From: Haliclystus octoradiatus
Lineage: Eukaryota > Cnidaria > Staurozoa > Stauromedusae > Haliclystidae
NCBI GenBank assembly: GCA_916610825.1
Contig: OU744451.1
Coordinates: forward strand, 23,944,349-24,008,348
Direction of reading: 5' to 3'
DNA length: 64,000 nt
How positions within the stretch are numbered: the stretch's first letter is position 1; every line of letters starts with the position of its first letter. This document shows, in pieces, positions 1 through 11,310 of the stretch. The notes beneath the pieces were generated by a model. The model saw only the letters and a program-made list of their open reading frames with translations, was not told where the DNA came from and did not search any database. The position numbers and the translations under genes are program-made.

Positions 1-1786
1 CAAAAAGTTTTTGTACACAAATGGCAAATTTCCAAAAATTGTACATCTGTTACGTACCATGAGATTTTGTCAAATGTCGATATTTCAGATAAAAATTACT
101 CCACGTGATATATACATCATTAATAAACTATGCAAATCAATTTCAGTGAAAGTTTTGATCAAAATCATCATTTAATTTTCAAAAAGTTTTTGAACACAAA
201 TGGCATATTTTCAAAAATTGTACATCTGTTACGTCTATGTGATTTTGTCAAATGTCGATATTGCAGATAAAAATTACTCCACGTGATATATACATCTTTA
301 ATAAACTATGCAAATCAATTTCAGTGAAAGTTTTGATCAAAATCATCATTTAATTTTCAAAAAGTTTTTGGACACAAATGGCAAATTTCCAAAAATTGTA
401 CATCTGTTACGTACCATGTGATTTTGTCAAATGTCAATATTTCAGATAAAAATTACTTCATGTGATATATACATCTTTAATAAACTATGCAAATCAATTT
501 CAGTGAAAGTTTTGATCAAAATCATCATTTAATTTTCAAAAATTTTGTACACAAATGGCATATTTTCAAACATTGTACATATCTTACGTACCATGCGATT
601 TTGTCAAATGTCGATATTTCAGATAAAAATTACTCCATGTGATATATACATCTTCAATAAACTAGGCAAATCAATTTCATTGAAAGTTTTGATCAAAATC
701 ATCATTTAATTTTCAAAAAGTTTTTGGACACAAATGGCAAATTTCCAAAAATTGTACATCTGTTACGTACCATGTGATTTTGTCAAATGTCAATATTTCA
801 GATAAAAATTACTCCATGTGATATAAACATCTTTAATAAACTAGGCAAATCAATTTCATTGAAAGTTATGAACAAAATCATCATTTAATTTTCAAAAAGT
901 TTTTGGACACAAATGGCAAATTTCCAAAAATTGTACATCTGTTACGTACCATGAGATTTTGTCAAATGTCGATATTTCAGATAAAAATTACTCCACGTGA
1001 TATATACATCATTAATAAACTATGCAAATCAATTTCAGTGAAAGTTTTGATCAAAATCATCATTTAATTTTCAAAAAGTTTTTGAACACAAATGGCATAT
1101 TTTCAAAAATTGTACATCTGTTACGTCTATGTGATTTTGTCAAATGTCGATATTGCAGATAAAAATTACTCCACGTGATATATACATCATTAATAAACTA
1201 TGCAAATCAATTTCAGTGAAAGTTTTGATCAAAATCATCATTTAATTTTCAAAAAGTTTTTGGACACAAATGGCAAATTTCCAAAAATTGTACATCTGTT
1301 ACGTACCATGTGATTTTGTCAAATGTCAATATTTCAGATAAAAATTACTTCATGTGATATATACATCTTTAATAAACTATGCAAATCAATTTCAGTGAAA
1401 GTTTTGATCAAAATCATCATTTAATTTTCAAAAAGTTTTTGAACACAAATGGCATACTTTCAAAAATTGTACATCTGTTACGTACCATGTGATTTTGTCA
1501 AATGTCGATATTTCAGAGAAAAATTTCTTCATGTGATATATACATCTTTAATAAACTAGGCAAATCAATTTCAGTGAAAGTTTTGATCAAAATCATCATT
1601 TAATTTTCAAAAAGTATTTTTAGACAAATGGCATATTTTCAAAAATTGTACATCTGTTACGTACGATGTGATTTTGTCAAATGTCGATATTTCAGATAAA
1701 AATTACTCCATGTGATATATACATCTTTAATAAACTATGCAAATCAATTTCAGTGAAAGTTTTGATCAAAATCTCTATTTAATCTT
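1..1786. repeat. Satellite array, ~178-bp monomer with ~892-bp higher-order period
   Basis: Ten head-to-tail monomers begin near 1, 180, 358, 537, 714, 893, 1072, 1250, 1429 and 1608, each opening with CAAAAAGTTTTTG or a variant. The array probably continues left of the window. Monomers 1-3 share diagnostic variants with monomers 6-8 (for example monomers 2 and 7 both read TTACGTCTATG where others read TTACGTACCATG), so a five-monomer block of about 892 bp was copied as a whole. Every monomer holds ATGCAAAT or AGGCAAAT, and several hold CACGTG. No coding is visible. Confidence 0.95.
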
Positions 1787-1960
1787 TTAAAAGCTTTTGT
1801 ACACAAATGGCATGTTTACAAAAACTGCATATGTCTGGATTGTTTGAGATTTTGTCAAATGATGGAGTTTCAGTCAAAAAATAATCAGTGTCAGGACCAT
1901 AATTAGTGTTTTATAGAAACTGCAGAAACAAAATGTCAGTTGAAATTTTTGTCAAATGTA
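1787..1960. repeat. Decayed edge monomer of the satellite
   Basis: The eleventh monomer still shows ACACAAATGGCAT and GAGATTTTGTCAAATG at the expected spacing but has many substitutions and loses similarity near 1960. Edge monomers of satellites often decay because they escape homogenisation. Confidence 0.75.
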
Positions 1961-4412
1961 GGTATCTAGTATCTACTACATCATCTTTCGGCACAATTGC
2001 AGTAATTACGTATTACGTTAATGATAGCCTATATATATCATCCTAATATATTTTAAAAATTACTGAAATTGATTTTTGTTGAATACCATATTTGACGTCG
2101 ATATCAATTTTAATAAATATCCAAATTCATGATCTCAATCATATATAAGTGATAGATCTTTGTACTTCCACGATATTAGCTATTGGTTGACAGTTACATG
2201 TAAATGAACTGTATTAGCAACCATGGATATTTTATAAAATTCCGCTCTAGTATTGGTTTATTACTTCGATTTTCTGATCTTGTAAATGCCATTTGAAGTA
2301 ATAGACTACAGGTGATAGAATAAATTTATAATAAATGTTATTATTGATAGCATTAATAGGTAAAAGCAATCCAATATTGGCCAACCAAGGCTCTACAAAG
2401 ACAAATAATAGAACATTGATTATTAACTTGATAAACATTATTGCAACTAGCTGAGCTGATGATTTAAGAAAAATTGCTACTGAAAGTGAATAACATCAGT
2501 AGTGCTAGGCATCCTGCAGAGTACTACGTCTATATGAATATATCCTACATTGTACATTGGTTAAAAACATGGAAAAAGTGTTCATAGCACGTTCACGATC
2601 AATTTTCTTGTTTGAGTAACATAAATAACAAGTTATTCAAAATTTGAAGGTCTTCTGACATCGGGAAAGGGCGTCTAACGTCTTTCTAAAGCAATCTGTT
2701 TGAAACGATTCAAATTAATTTATTCAATTCCAATAATTATTTTCGTAACAGCCACCCTAAAATTAGAAACTAATCAAAGTCAGCGAACAAATAACTGCCA
2801 AGTCAAAGTTCAGAATCTTCATTGATTGATAATTGATGTCCTGAAAACAATTAATTGTTTACGCATATGTTTTGAATGTGTAAACTCTTTTTTTAAAAAA
2901 ACATTCAACAAGTAAGTGAAAACATATACTTGGCATACTTTCTAAAGGTTGATTAGAATATTTTTTATCAGATGTACGTAAATATTGTGGTGACCTCAGT
3001 ATTGTGACAAACTTTCTATTGTAATATTGCACTTGCACATGTCATGTAGCTGTTAACTTGAATGTAGTATTTTGTAATCACTCTCTTTTCTGATGGTTTG
3101 AGGCCATACTTTGAATCACGCTTAAAAGTAATGATTGAAAGGTTAGCCTATAGCTAATTGACATACACATACCTCATTTGCTTTTCTTGGTTTGATGACA
3201 ATTGATTTGCATAGTAAGTTAGTTGGCAGCCAGGATTTTCTTTATATATTCATATTATAAGATCAACTCTCAAAAACACTTACAACAACGTTAACTATCT
3301 GCTTATTCCATGAATAAATTGGTAGGCCGAGCCATGCACTCTGGCGCTAAGCTATTTCAAACTAAATTCATCGAAATAGGTGTATGCCAAGGCCATTGCC
3401 TTCGGATTGGTTTGTTAATTTACCAACGTTTGAAAGGACAGAAAGGTGACACTCATAAATCGAATAAAATAAAATAGTTCAAAACCAGTAAAAATGTAGC
3501 ACAGCAAAAATAAAGGTTATCTTTGTAAACCACAACTATACCAATATAACCGTCCAAACTTGTCAAATTGTCTTGATAAATTATACAAATTTGCATCGAA
3601 CTTCGAAGGAATAAAACTAAAATGGACGCCAAGATGGAGAATCTGAGAATAGCCTCTATCGTGAATTCTATTTCGTGAAATTGAGATTTGCAAAACAAAT
3701 TGTTGACGCCGCGCAAAAAAATAACAGAAAAATGACCTCTACTCTCGTTAAAATTATTACATTTTTGCAGCAGCGTTGCAACTACGGACAAAGTAACGTC
3801 GGAAGAGCTACCTATTTCCCAACTTCTGAGCAACGTTGAGAAAAGGTAGCATATGGTAGCTAAGACGTTGCACAACTTCAACGTTGCGTTATTCAACCGT
3901 TGTTGCTAGCTAGTGTGTCTGCTGGGACTATAAAAAGGACAAATCCTATTCACTATATCCACTATTCACGATATTCTTATATCACATTCATATGTATAAA
4001 TAAACATGTTTTATCATTTTAATTTACAGTTTTGATAAAATCGTATCTTCTTGAAAAAATATTTTGGTAAACCTTGCCCTGCCTTGCACAGTTGATTATA
4101 CGTAGACTAATATACAAGGTTGATCCAGCGTTTTAACTCGAAACTTTTAACCAATGATAATATTTCTTTTCGCGTATGAAGAAGTGTAATACATAAAGTT
4201 TATTGACAAAAAATAGAATTATTATAAATATATCGTATCAGGGTATTATATTATGTATGATGATCGCAATGATAACTTTGATAATGACGTCTTTGTCTGA
4301 GTCTACAAATAGACCACAAAATCCTCGGTTCCATGTTGATCCTTGAGCCAATCAACTGTTCGCTGATAATTTGACATGTGTGAGTGCATGTCAAATCTTT
4401 TTCGGCGGCAAA
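1961..4412. other. Unique AT-rich flank, no gene recognised
   Basis: No convincing coding sequence. The longest open frame (minus strand, 3453-3896) has no recognisable domain and no splice support. A patch at about 3765-3925 is rich in ACGTTG/CAACGT words (GCAACGTTGAG, AGACGTTGCAC, CAACGTTGCG) and ends in TGTGTCTGCTGGGAC; such patches are typical of degraded interspersed repeats in invertebrates, but I cannot name the family. Confidence 0.4.
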
Positions 4413-4643
4413 ATGTTTACCTTACATAAACCAACCGTCAACGGCAAAGGAAAATTGTCTTTTTATTGGCTTACCATATTAATGTTTCTTGGGAGTATGG
4501 TTATTATGTTTTACTGTGACTATACTGGCAGCAATGAAGAAGTCTCGATGTCCTTTTACAGCTCTCCATGCGATTCTAATTTGTGTCAATATGTTTGGTT
4601 AAAATCTCAAAGATGCAGAGATTGTAGGCTTCGGCCTATGTAA
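4413..4643 (+). CDS. Possible short type II membrane protein or first exon
   Basis: The first ATG of this open frame is at 4413 and gives 76 residues. The N-terminus has a short basic stretch (MFTLHKPTVNGKGK) followed by one strong hydrophobic segment (about residues 17-33, LTILMFLGSMVIMFYC), then a polar, cysteine-bearing tail. That topology resembles the start of type II Golgi enzymes such as glycosyl- or sulfotransferases, but no catalytic motif is present. A donor-like CAAG/GTAAGT lies at about 4690, beyond the stop, and no downstream exon was found. It lies outside the duplicated units. It may be a chance frame or the relic of a first exon. Confidence 0.25.
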   Translation: MFTLHKPTVNGKGKLSFYWLTILMFLGSMVIMFYCDYTGSNEEVSMSFYSSPCDSNLCQYVWLKSQRCRDCRLRPM

Positions 4644-5045
4644 CTTAATTTGCAAGGATATAACCTTCTAGCCGGCATAACAGGGAGCAAGGTAAGTTGC
4701 TAATTTCAAAAAATGGACCATTGACTCTGCTGTTTCCTTGTGTAAACATCTCAATAACGTCGTTTAGCTATTGTCGTTAGAAATTGCGATTCGCTATATA
4801 TAGGCATGCAATGGTGATGGATGGTCATGTTCCTGGATCACGATAGTAACGATTCTGTTTGTCAATTTAATAGTATTTAAAAGAATTTAAAATGAAAGAG
4901 CTAGAGGTTGAAAACACTTTATATGAGAGATTCATGACGTTAGATGCCACACCAAACCGTGCTCTAAAACTTCTAGAAAAATCGAACAAACTCTGCTTTG
5001 GCTTTGAGTTTTGAAATCGGTATTCGACAAAAATCAGATTTGGTA

Positions 5046-6215
5046 GTCGTTTGACTTTCAATCTTAGCTATATTAAAGAAGTTGACATTCACACATAATG
5101 AACTTGAGGTATGTATCTATGCTCTTGATGGGCTGCAGTACCCTTTTACTATTATTTTCAATGATTTTAATACTATCCTGTTCATATTTTCGTTATAGCT
5201 ATTTGATGTTTCCATATCTGCTACAATATGCAATCTTTACGGAAACACCTTGGCATATATTACACAGGAGAGTGACATTTACACATGATTAACTTGAGGT
5301 ATTTATCTAGATGTTCTTGATGACGGCAGTGCGTCTAAAGATTTTAACAATTATTTTCAGTTGAGATAATATAATACCATCCTGTGCATATTTTTCTTCT
5401 TAGTCATTTGACTTTCAATCTTTGCTACATTAAAGAAGTTGACATTCACACATAATGAACTTGAGGTATGTATCTATGCTCTTGATGGGCTGCAGTAGGC
5501 CTACCCTTTTACTATTATTTTCAATGATTTTAATACTATCCTGTTCATATTTTTCTTTTTAGCTGTTTGATGTTTCCATATCTGCTACAATATGCAATCT
5601 TTACGGAAACACCTTGGCATATATTACACAGGAGAGTGACATTTACACATAATTAACTTGAGGTATTTATCTAGATGTTCTTGATGACCGCAGTGCGTCT
5701 AAAGATTTTAACAATTATTTTCAGTTGAGATAGTATAATACCATCCTGTTCATATTTTTCTTCTTAGTCATTTGACTTTCAATCTTAGCTATATTAAAGA
5801 AGTTGACATTCACACATAATGAACTTGAGGTATGTAGGCTATCTATGCTCTTGATGGGTTGCAGTACCCTTTTACTGTTATTTTCAATGATTCTAATACT
5901 TTCCTGTTCATGTTTTTCTTTTTAGCTGTTTGATGTTTTCATATCTGCTACATTATGCAACAATGCAATATTCAAATAATTACGTAAACACATTGCTGTA
6001 TATATTAAATCAAGAGGCTGACATGTACACTGTATGATGAACAAAAGCTATGTGCTTAAATGCTCTTTGCGGACTGCCGGACACATCATACGTAATATTT
6101 TTTGTCAATATAACACTATACTGTCTGTTCATCTTTCATTTTTAGCTATTTGAAGTTCGATCTTTGAAACATTAGAGAGAGTGGCATGTACACATCATGG
6201 ACATAAGGTATTTAG
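5046..6215 (+). repeat. Tandem array of exon-like half-units (~364-bp period)
   Basis: Three full copies of a ~364-bp unit plus a decayed fourth. Each unit has two related half-units (type a ~158 bp, type b ~205 bp), starting near 5046, 5199, 5404, 5563, 5768, 5926 and 6146. Every half-unit ends in a pyrimidine tract plus AG (such as TTTTTCTTTTTAG or TTTTTCTTCTTAG). The next half-unit opens with a 60-100-bp block that ends in AACTTGAG/GTATGT or AACTTGAG/GTATTT. In the a-type this block includes ATGAACTTGAG. The layout therefore looks like acceptor, small exon, donor, repeated seven times. No long reading frame is maintained. These may be duplicated untranslated or non-coding exons, or a tandem repeat that happens to carry splice-like signals. 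Confidence 0.6.
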
Positions 6216-7415
6216 TTTTGTTATTATATGATGTTGTTTCAAGTTTAACTCAAGTCTATCCGAACATGATCATACCTCGTTTTGAACCCTATCATTTTTT
6301 TCAAAAAGATAGTTCACTTCCTAAAAATAACAAAAAGATCTGCAGTACGAATACCTTGAGCATATGTGGAAGCCTACTTGATAGGCTATAGTTAGAAATG
6401 ATTTAAATTTTCGCTTGAGCACGAGGTTCGAAAAAATAATCAACCTTCTTAAATCCTAGAACATGTGTTTTTCTGAGTTTTTCTAGCCTACCAGGATTCC
6501 TGCTGTTGTCAGACTTGCTCAAGCATGGCTTATATACAAATCCAATGTTACATCATCATCAACATCATCATTTATTCAGAATCCTGATAATTTTTATATT
6601 AACTTTTTTTCACAGGACTAATTTAAGTAACAATTATCTAAGGAATACACACATACAATAATTGATCAATTACAATAATACATACATATATATACACAGA
6701 TGTTATATTGATATATGTGCAAAGGTTGGCAGAAGATTTTTAAATTATTCTGATTCGTAAACCTGGAATACTATAAAGTAAAGTATTTATAACATGCTTG
6801 GTAAATATCAAGGATGATACTACAAAATATTGTGGATTTTTGTTTTAGTTCAAATGATTAAGAAAATGAAGATGCAAGATCATTACATCTTATCCTCTCA
6901 CTAGAACAATGTCCTTATGGTTTTCATCAAACATCAATCATTATTGTTATAGCCTTTAAGTATGTAAATTCTGAATCTGGAGCTGGTATTCAGTACTTTA
7001 CTGTATGTTTAATTTCATAATGATATTTTAGTTGCCGTATATTTGATGTATTCTCGTTAAGGAAATTAATAAATCTCATTATCATATCGCTTGCATATAT
7101 TTTTGTTAATTTATCTTTCTTATTCATATTGTCTGTTTTCTCATTGCATGGAGCATTTGAACTTCAACTTCTGAAATGCATTGAAATATGCTTGACATAT
7201 GCACGTCATTATCTAATCGTATTCCTGTCGCAGTCATTCCAAACTAGTCTTATTTCCGTCGTAAACTGATCCAAGTCTCACCTAAAAATGTCGACTTTAT
7301 GACGTTTATATGGTGTACACGGCATCACGTCTTTTCGGATCAGATAAATTCACGACAATAGGACGAGTTGACTGACGAGATAACGACGTCTTGAAGACGG
7401 GTTTTGGTTTACTGG
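6216..7415. other. AT-rich flank left of the segmental duplication
   Basis: No gene recognised. At about 7115-7225 there is one more decayed relative of the exon-like half-unit described at 5046-6215: TTGTCTGTTTTCTCATTG, then CATTTGAACTTCAACTTCTG, then GACATATGCACGTCATTA. The last ~150 bp before the duplication is richer in CG, with GTCGT/ACGAC words that could be an old DNA-transposon end; I cannot name it. Confidence 0.4.
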
Positions 7416-7546
7416 GCAGCGTGTTTGTATCAGAGTACATAAAACGGCTATTTGTGAACTATAATCCATGTTACGTTAATTCTGCAGGCGATGAAAAGGA
7501 CATAGTTATATGGGACACATTGCGTGAAACGTTGTACTTGCGATAA
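7376..7546 (+). other. Open frame across the left duplication edge
   Basis: An open frame without an ATG crosses the unit edge and ends at TAA 7544-7546. Its last residues include FVNYNPCYVN and DIVIWDTLRETLYLR. The composition looks protein-like, but I recognise no family and 40-50 codons can stay open by chance. In units B and C the same frame gains an ATG from the sequence at the end of the preceding unit (see 31069 and 54398). It could be the tail of an old gene cut by the duplication. Confidence 0.2.
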
Positions 7547-8360
7547 CATGGGCATGTTGACTATCATTCATCAGCCCTATACCTTGGGGGTAACTTTTGG
7601 TGTACGGGGACGTTCAAATATTTAAGGGTACCTTTTTCAAAATCTAGAAAAAAAGTTTTGAGGTATCATTTTGACACATTTCAATTTTTTCATTCTGCAA
7701 AACAAATTTTGCCTTTGAATTTTTTATCTTTTCATTTGTTTTAGTCTTTCATTCATAAAAATATATTTGGGTTATCTTTTTCATCATGTGAAAATTTTTA
7801 TGGTCATTCTGCCAAAATTCCATTCGAATAACCCCGTCGAAGCACAATGGAAGTTACTCCATGTGCCCTATATAACACATGCCAAATTATAGAAAAGATA
7901 GACCTCAGTACGTCGTATATAAGCATGCAAAACTTGAGTCAAAATTGAAGTCACGAAAATTTTTTATGATTTATAAATGAGAGGTAAGAATATGCAGCAG
8001 TTAAGTAAATATTGTCATAACATCAAAGGTCGCTGTGGAAATAATTGGTACAAAACTTGCTGAAACAATATAGCACACATAAATGAAGAAGAGACAAGAA
8101 ATCATATTATGTGCAAATGTTTGCTATAAACATTTTATCAGTTGGCATTTTTTCAAACACGCGAACTAAACAAATTTTATAACATGCATATTATGTAACC
8201 ATCAACGCTGTTTCTGAGCATTTGGACAAATACAAAATGCTAAGAGATCTATTTAAATTAATCACTGCAGAAAGTTAGAAATATAGCTAATCTTAGATTA
8301 GATTGTGGCAAGAACACATATCATTCTATTTTTACTATTTTGGCAACTTACAATCAAAAT
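7547..8360. other. Upstream region of PLA2 gene 1, unit A
   Basis: No gene. Near 7596 the sequence GGGGGTAACTTTTGG followed by TACGGGGACGT resembles the right end of the GC-tipped MITE at 25775-26088 read on the other strand, so 7596-7850 probably holds a diverged relative. From 7900 to 8360 is the AT-rich 5' flank of the PLA2 gene; no clear TATA box was chosen. Confidence 0.45.
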
Positions 8361-10158
8361 ATGGCATTTGTGTATCAATCATTGGCATTTATTATATTTT
8401 ACTGTACTTTGAAATGCTGCATGTCAAATTATGATTGCTCCTACAACGCTATGAAAACAAGATCAAATGGTTGTTCGATTCCAGGAAAGTTTAATGTACC
8501 GTATGTCAAAGTAATTTATCCTGCTTGTGTTAAACATGATATTTGTTACGATTGTGTAAGTATACTTTGTATAAATCCTGATATATCGATTTGAAGACTT
8601 TGAACACCTCCAAAATATATCCAATATCACCTACAAATGATATGCTGAGAATCTTTGATACACATTGAAGGCAAATAGAATCATCAACACGTGCAGTTTC
8701 AATTATAACTTCTTTAAAGTGGTTCTATCTCCAGCGCTAGACTTGATTGTATTGTTTTAATGGTTAAAGAAGGGAAATGGGTGCTTAACGCCCCTCTAAA
8801 TTAAAACACAAAGTCAATGGAGAAAACAACTGCACTTGCCGGCACTTACATGAACGGATTCCTGAGCATAAATACTTTGCAATTGGCTATCATGTTAAAA
8901 AGCATAATCTATCTTATGTAACTATTCTTTTCGTCCAAATAATGGGGATCATCTCAAAAAGGTCTGGTGTAAAATTGTCTTGTCACATTTTCTTGGACTC
9001 TACAGTGTGTTTTTTTGATTGGCGAAGAAGCAAAAAAGTAGTTGAGTGAAAGTGTCTGAGTGGAGTTTAAAATAGCAGTTACGCTCCAGCTATTTTGAAT
9101 GAAGGATTCTATAAACATCTTATTGAGTAAATATAATCCAAGCAAATAAGTCAAGGTAAATATAATTATCATCAAAATAATTAAGATTTATGCAAAGAAA
9201 TTTCACACCCGACCATTTTAAGATGACCCATATCATGTGGAAGAAAAAGGCCTGGAATAGGTTCAAGTGTAACATTTTTTTTTTTTCTGGATTGACTAAA
9301 ATTGTTATACCTAGCAATTCTTCATCATTTTCATACCAAAAGTATTCAAGATCAAAGTTCAAAAAGGCGTTAAAAAGATTTGAGTTTGCTCCATGCGGGT
9401 AATGGCCACATCCGACATAGCAACGAAAAACCTTTATAATAAGCTTCTTTTGAGTTACATGTCGATTTTATATTCCTCATTGATAATGCCGGTTCCTAGG
9501 TAAAACGCACGGAATAATTCCTTTGAATCTACTTTGTGTATCTCACCTCAGAACAATGAAAGTTTTAAACTCCGAAGAGGCTAATTCAAGTGGCTGCCAT
9601 GAAACGTCGTGGATTGACATGACATAACTGGATATGACTTGGTGCGAATCTGCCAATCACGACTCGTGTTCATTTTGAGTGATTATTAAATAAGCATATA
9701 CCATTTTTGAGATAATATTTACAGTTTTCTTGATCTAATATACCCGAAGTGTCTATATCTCCACTTTTTTATTTCTGTTCCCTATGGACAATATAGCAGA
9801 TTGAGTTATATCTCCACTTCAAACAGTGAATATTTTGATATCATCTAAATTATTTGTTTAACCTTCACAGAAAAAAAATAAAGGATGGAGTCGTTCTTCG
9901 TGTGATGCAGCTTTCCACAATGATATGAAAGCAATTTGTAGAAAAACATATTTAAAAGTTAAACGAAGAAGACATGGATGGATGAATGTTTTTAGTGGGA
10001 GAGTTGATTACACTGCTTGTCTCGCGTCTGCTAGGATTTATTACACCGCTGTTAAGGCAGCAGGATGGGCATTTCAAGATCCTGTACCAAGGTTCTGTTA
10101 TTATTCTTGTGTTCTGGACTTTGGTGAACCAAGCAAAACTTTGTCTGTTGGATTCTAA
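8361..10158 (+). CDS. Secreted phospholipase A2, conodipine/group XIV-like, gene 1 (unit A)
   Basis: Two coding exons, 8361-8555 and 9871-10158, joined in phase 0 across a 1.3-kb intron (TGT/GTAAGT ... TTCACAG/AAA); 160 residues. The ATG at 8361 is preferred because the frame upstream holds only a TTG. Residues 1-22 are a signal peptide (MAFVYQSLAFIIFYC...). The mature part has SNGCS, then PACVKHDICYDC, the Cys/His-Asp/Cys catalytic signature of this PLA2 group, and exon 2 has SSCDAAF and DMKAIC, which match the second helix of group XIV enzymes. Ten cysteines suggest five disulfides. The expected reaction is Ca2+-dependent hydrolysis of the sn-2 ester of phospholipids outside the cell. AATAAA lies at 10185. 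The intron holds no gene that I recognise. PLA2 gene 2 follows ~1.15 kb downstream on the same strand. Whether it serves digestion, defence or venom cannot be told from sequence. Confidence 0.87.
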
Positions 10159-10184
10159 AGAATTACAATGTATCTTAATCTATA

Positions 10185-10190
10185 AATAAA
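10185..10190 (+). terminator. Polyadenylation signal of PLA2 gene 1, unit A
   Basis: AATAAA 27 bp after the stop codon, followed by a second AATAAA-like word (AAATAAATT). Equivalent positions in B and C are 33866 and 57200. Confidence 0.6.
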
Positions 10191-10381
10191 ATAAATTAAA
10201 GATATCTATCATAAATAATTTAAAGCTATATGCGAATAAATGTGATGCGCGTGTTTGATTTTGTTGTAGATAAGAATTAGATTTTAATTAGTGTTTAATT
10301 AGGTTGGTTTTTTAAGGAGGTTGGAATAGTAGACACCATATTGAGAAAGAAATGACGCCAATCTCTATATTTTCAAAACAA

Positions 10382-11065
10382 TGTGGCATGTTATAGGGAG
10401 CTTGGTTATTATGATGGGAAATCAATCAAGATCTATTTATATGACAGGCATAACATAGTATGATATATCTTACTTTATTTCACTGTATTTTACTGTTTCG
10501 TGAATTTCATTTTCATTTGGACCCCGATTTGGACCCAAGTTGATTACTATGTAGCAAGCTTTTTGTGTAGTTTGGATGCCATTTTAAATTTAAAAATTGT
10601 GAGATAGTTTATCGATCGTGAATTAATTCATATATAGATACTGTACATTCCATTTTAGGCTTCAATTGAGCTTGATTGTGACATCAACATGGGGATTCTA
10701 TTGTGGCATATAAACAGTTTTCCCGCCTTGATTTCATACTTGAATGAATTAACATTTATTCAAGCCCATATATACAGTATAGGCTATATAGAAATAAAGT
10801 TATAGACTAGACGTTGTCTCCGTAACTCAGAATTTCGCGCGATATAGAACTCATCAGACGGTTTTATTCATATGAATAATGAATATGAATATGAATAAAA
10901 CCGTCTGATGAGCTCTATCGTGAGATACTCTGAGCAACGGAGACAAAGTCTAATCTTAGACTTTATTTCTATAATGCTATGCATATCCGCATCGAGCACT
11001 CTATTGATGTGTTGCCACCGATAAAATTATTATTATAGGCTATATATATAACCAAGTACGATAGT
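10382..11065. other. 684-bp segment present only in unit A
   Basis: Units B and C go directly from CAAAACAA to GGAATGTTTTGCG, while A carries 684 bp in between. No target-site duplication flanks it, so a deletion in the ancestor of B and C is simpler than an insertion in A. It holds a hairpin element (10787-10973) followed by GCATATCCGCATCGAGCACT, a word also found at 12056-12075, and otherwise AT-rich sequence without a gene. Confidence 0.85.
10787..10973. mobile_element. Hairpin MITE (foldback, ~187 bp)
   Basis: Left end TATAGAAATAAAG and right end CTTTATTTCTATA are perfect inverted repeats. Inner arms continue as TTGTCTCCGT / ACGGAGACAA and CATCAGACGGTTTTATTCAT / GAATAAAACCGTCTGATG around a short AT-rich loop. 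It resembles the hairpins at 12193-12269 and 12806-12964 in its CATCAGACG/CGTCTGATG words, so they are probably one family of non-autonomous elements. It is only in unit A, inside the A-specific segment. Confidence 0.75.
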
Positions 11066-11310
11066 GGAATGTTTTGCATATATTCGCTGTTCATGGTGTT
11101 GTTTCTGATTACGAAATAATTTCAATAAAAAAATAAATACAATGACTTGCATTGTTTACATACGTAGATTTATATAGTGATTGATTTCAAAAGTAGACAA
11201 AGATCAATTGTTATATAGAAATCATAATAAACTTCTACGATAAATAAGCAATCATTTCGATCGATGATATACACACGCCGGTATATACGACGAGCGCAGA
11301 ATCAATAATA

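Noticed and set aside
1-1960. CRISPR-like array
   Set aside because: The repeats are ~178 bp and contiguous with no unique spacers; the context is eukaryotic satellite DNA.
3453-3896. 147-codon open frame on the minus strand
   Set aside because: No domain, no splice support, odd composition, and it overlaps the ACGTTG-rich repeat-like patch.
9120-9402. Overlapping 70-80-codon frames in the PLA2 gene 1 intron
   Set aside because: They contradict each other on both strands, are not kept in units B and C, and have no domain.
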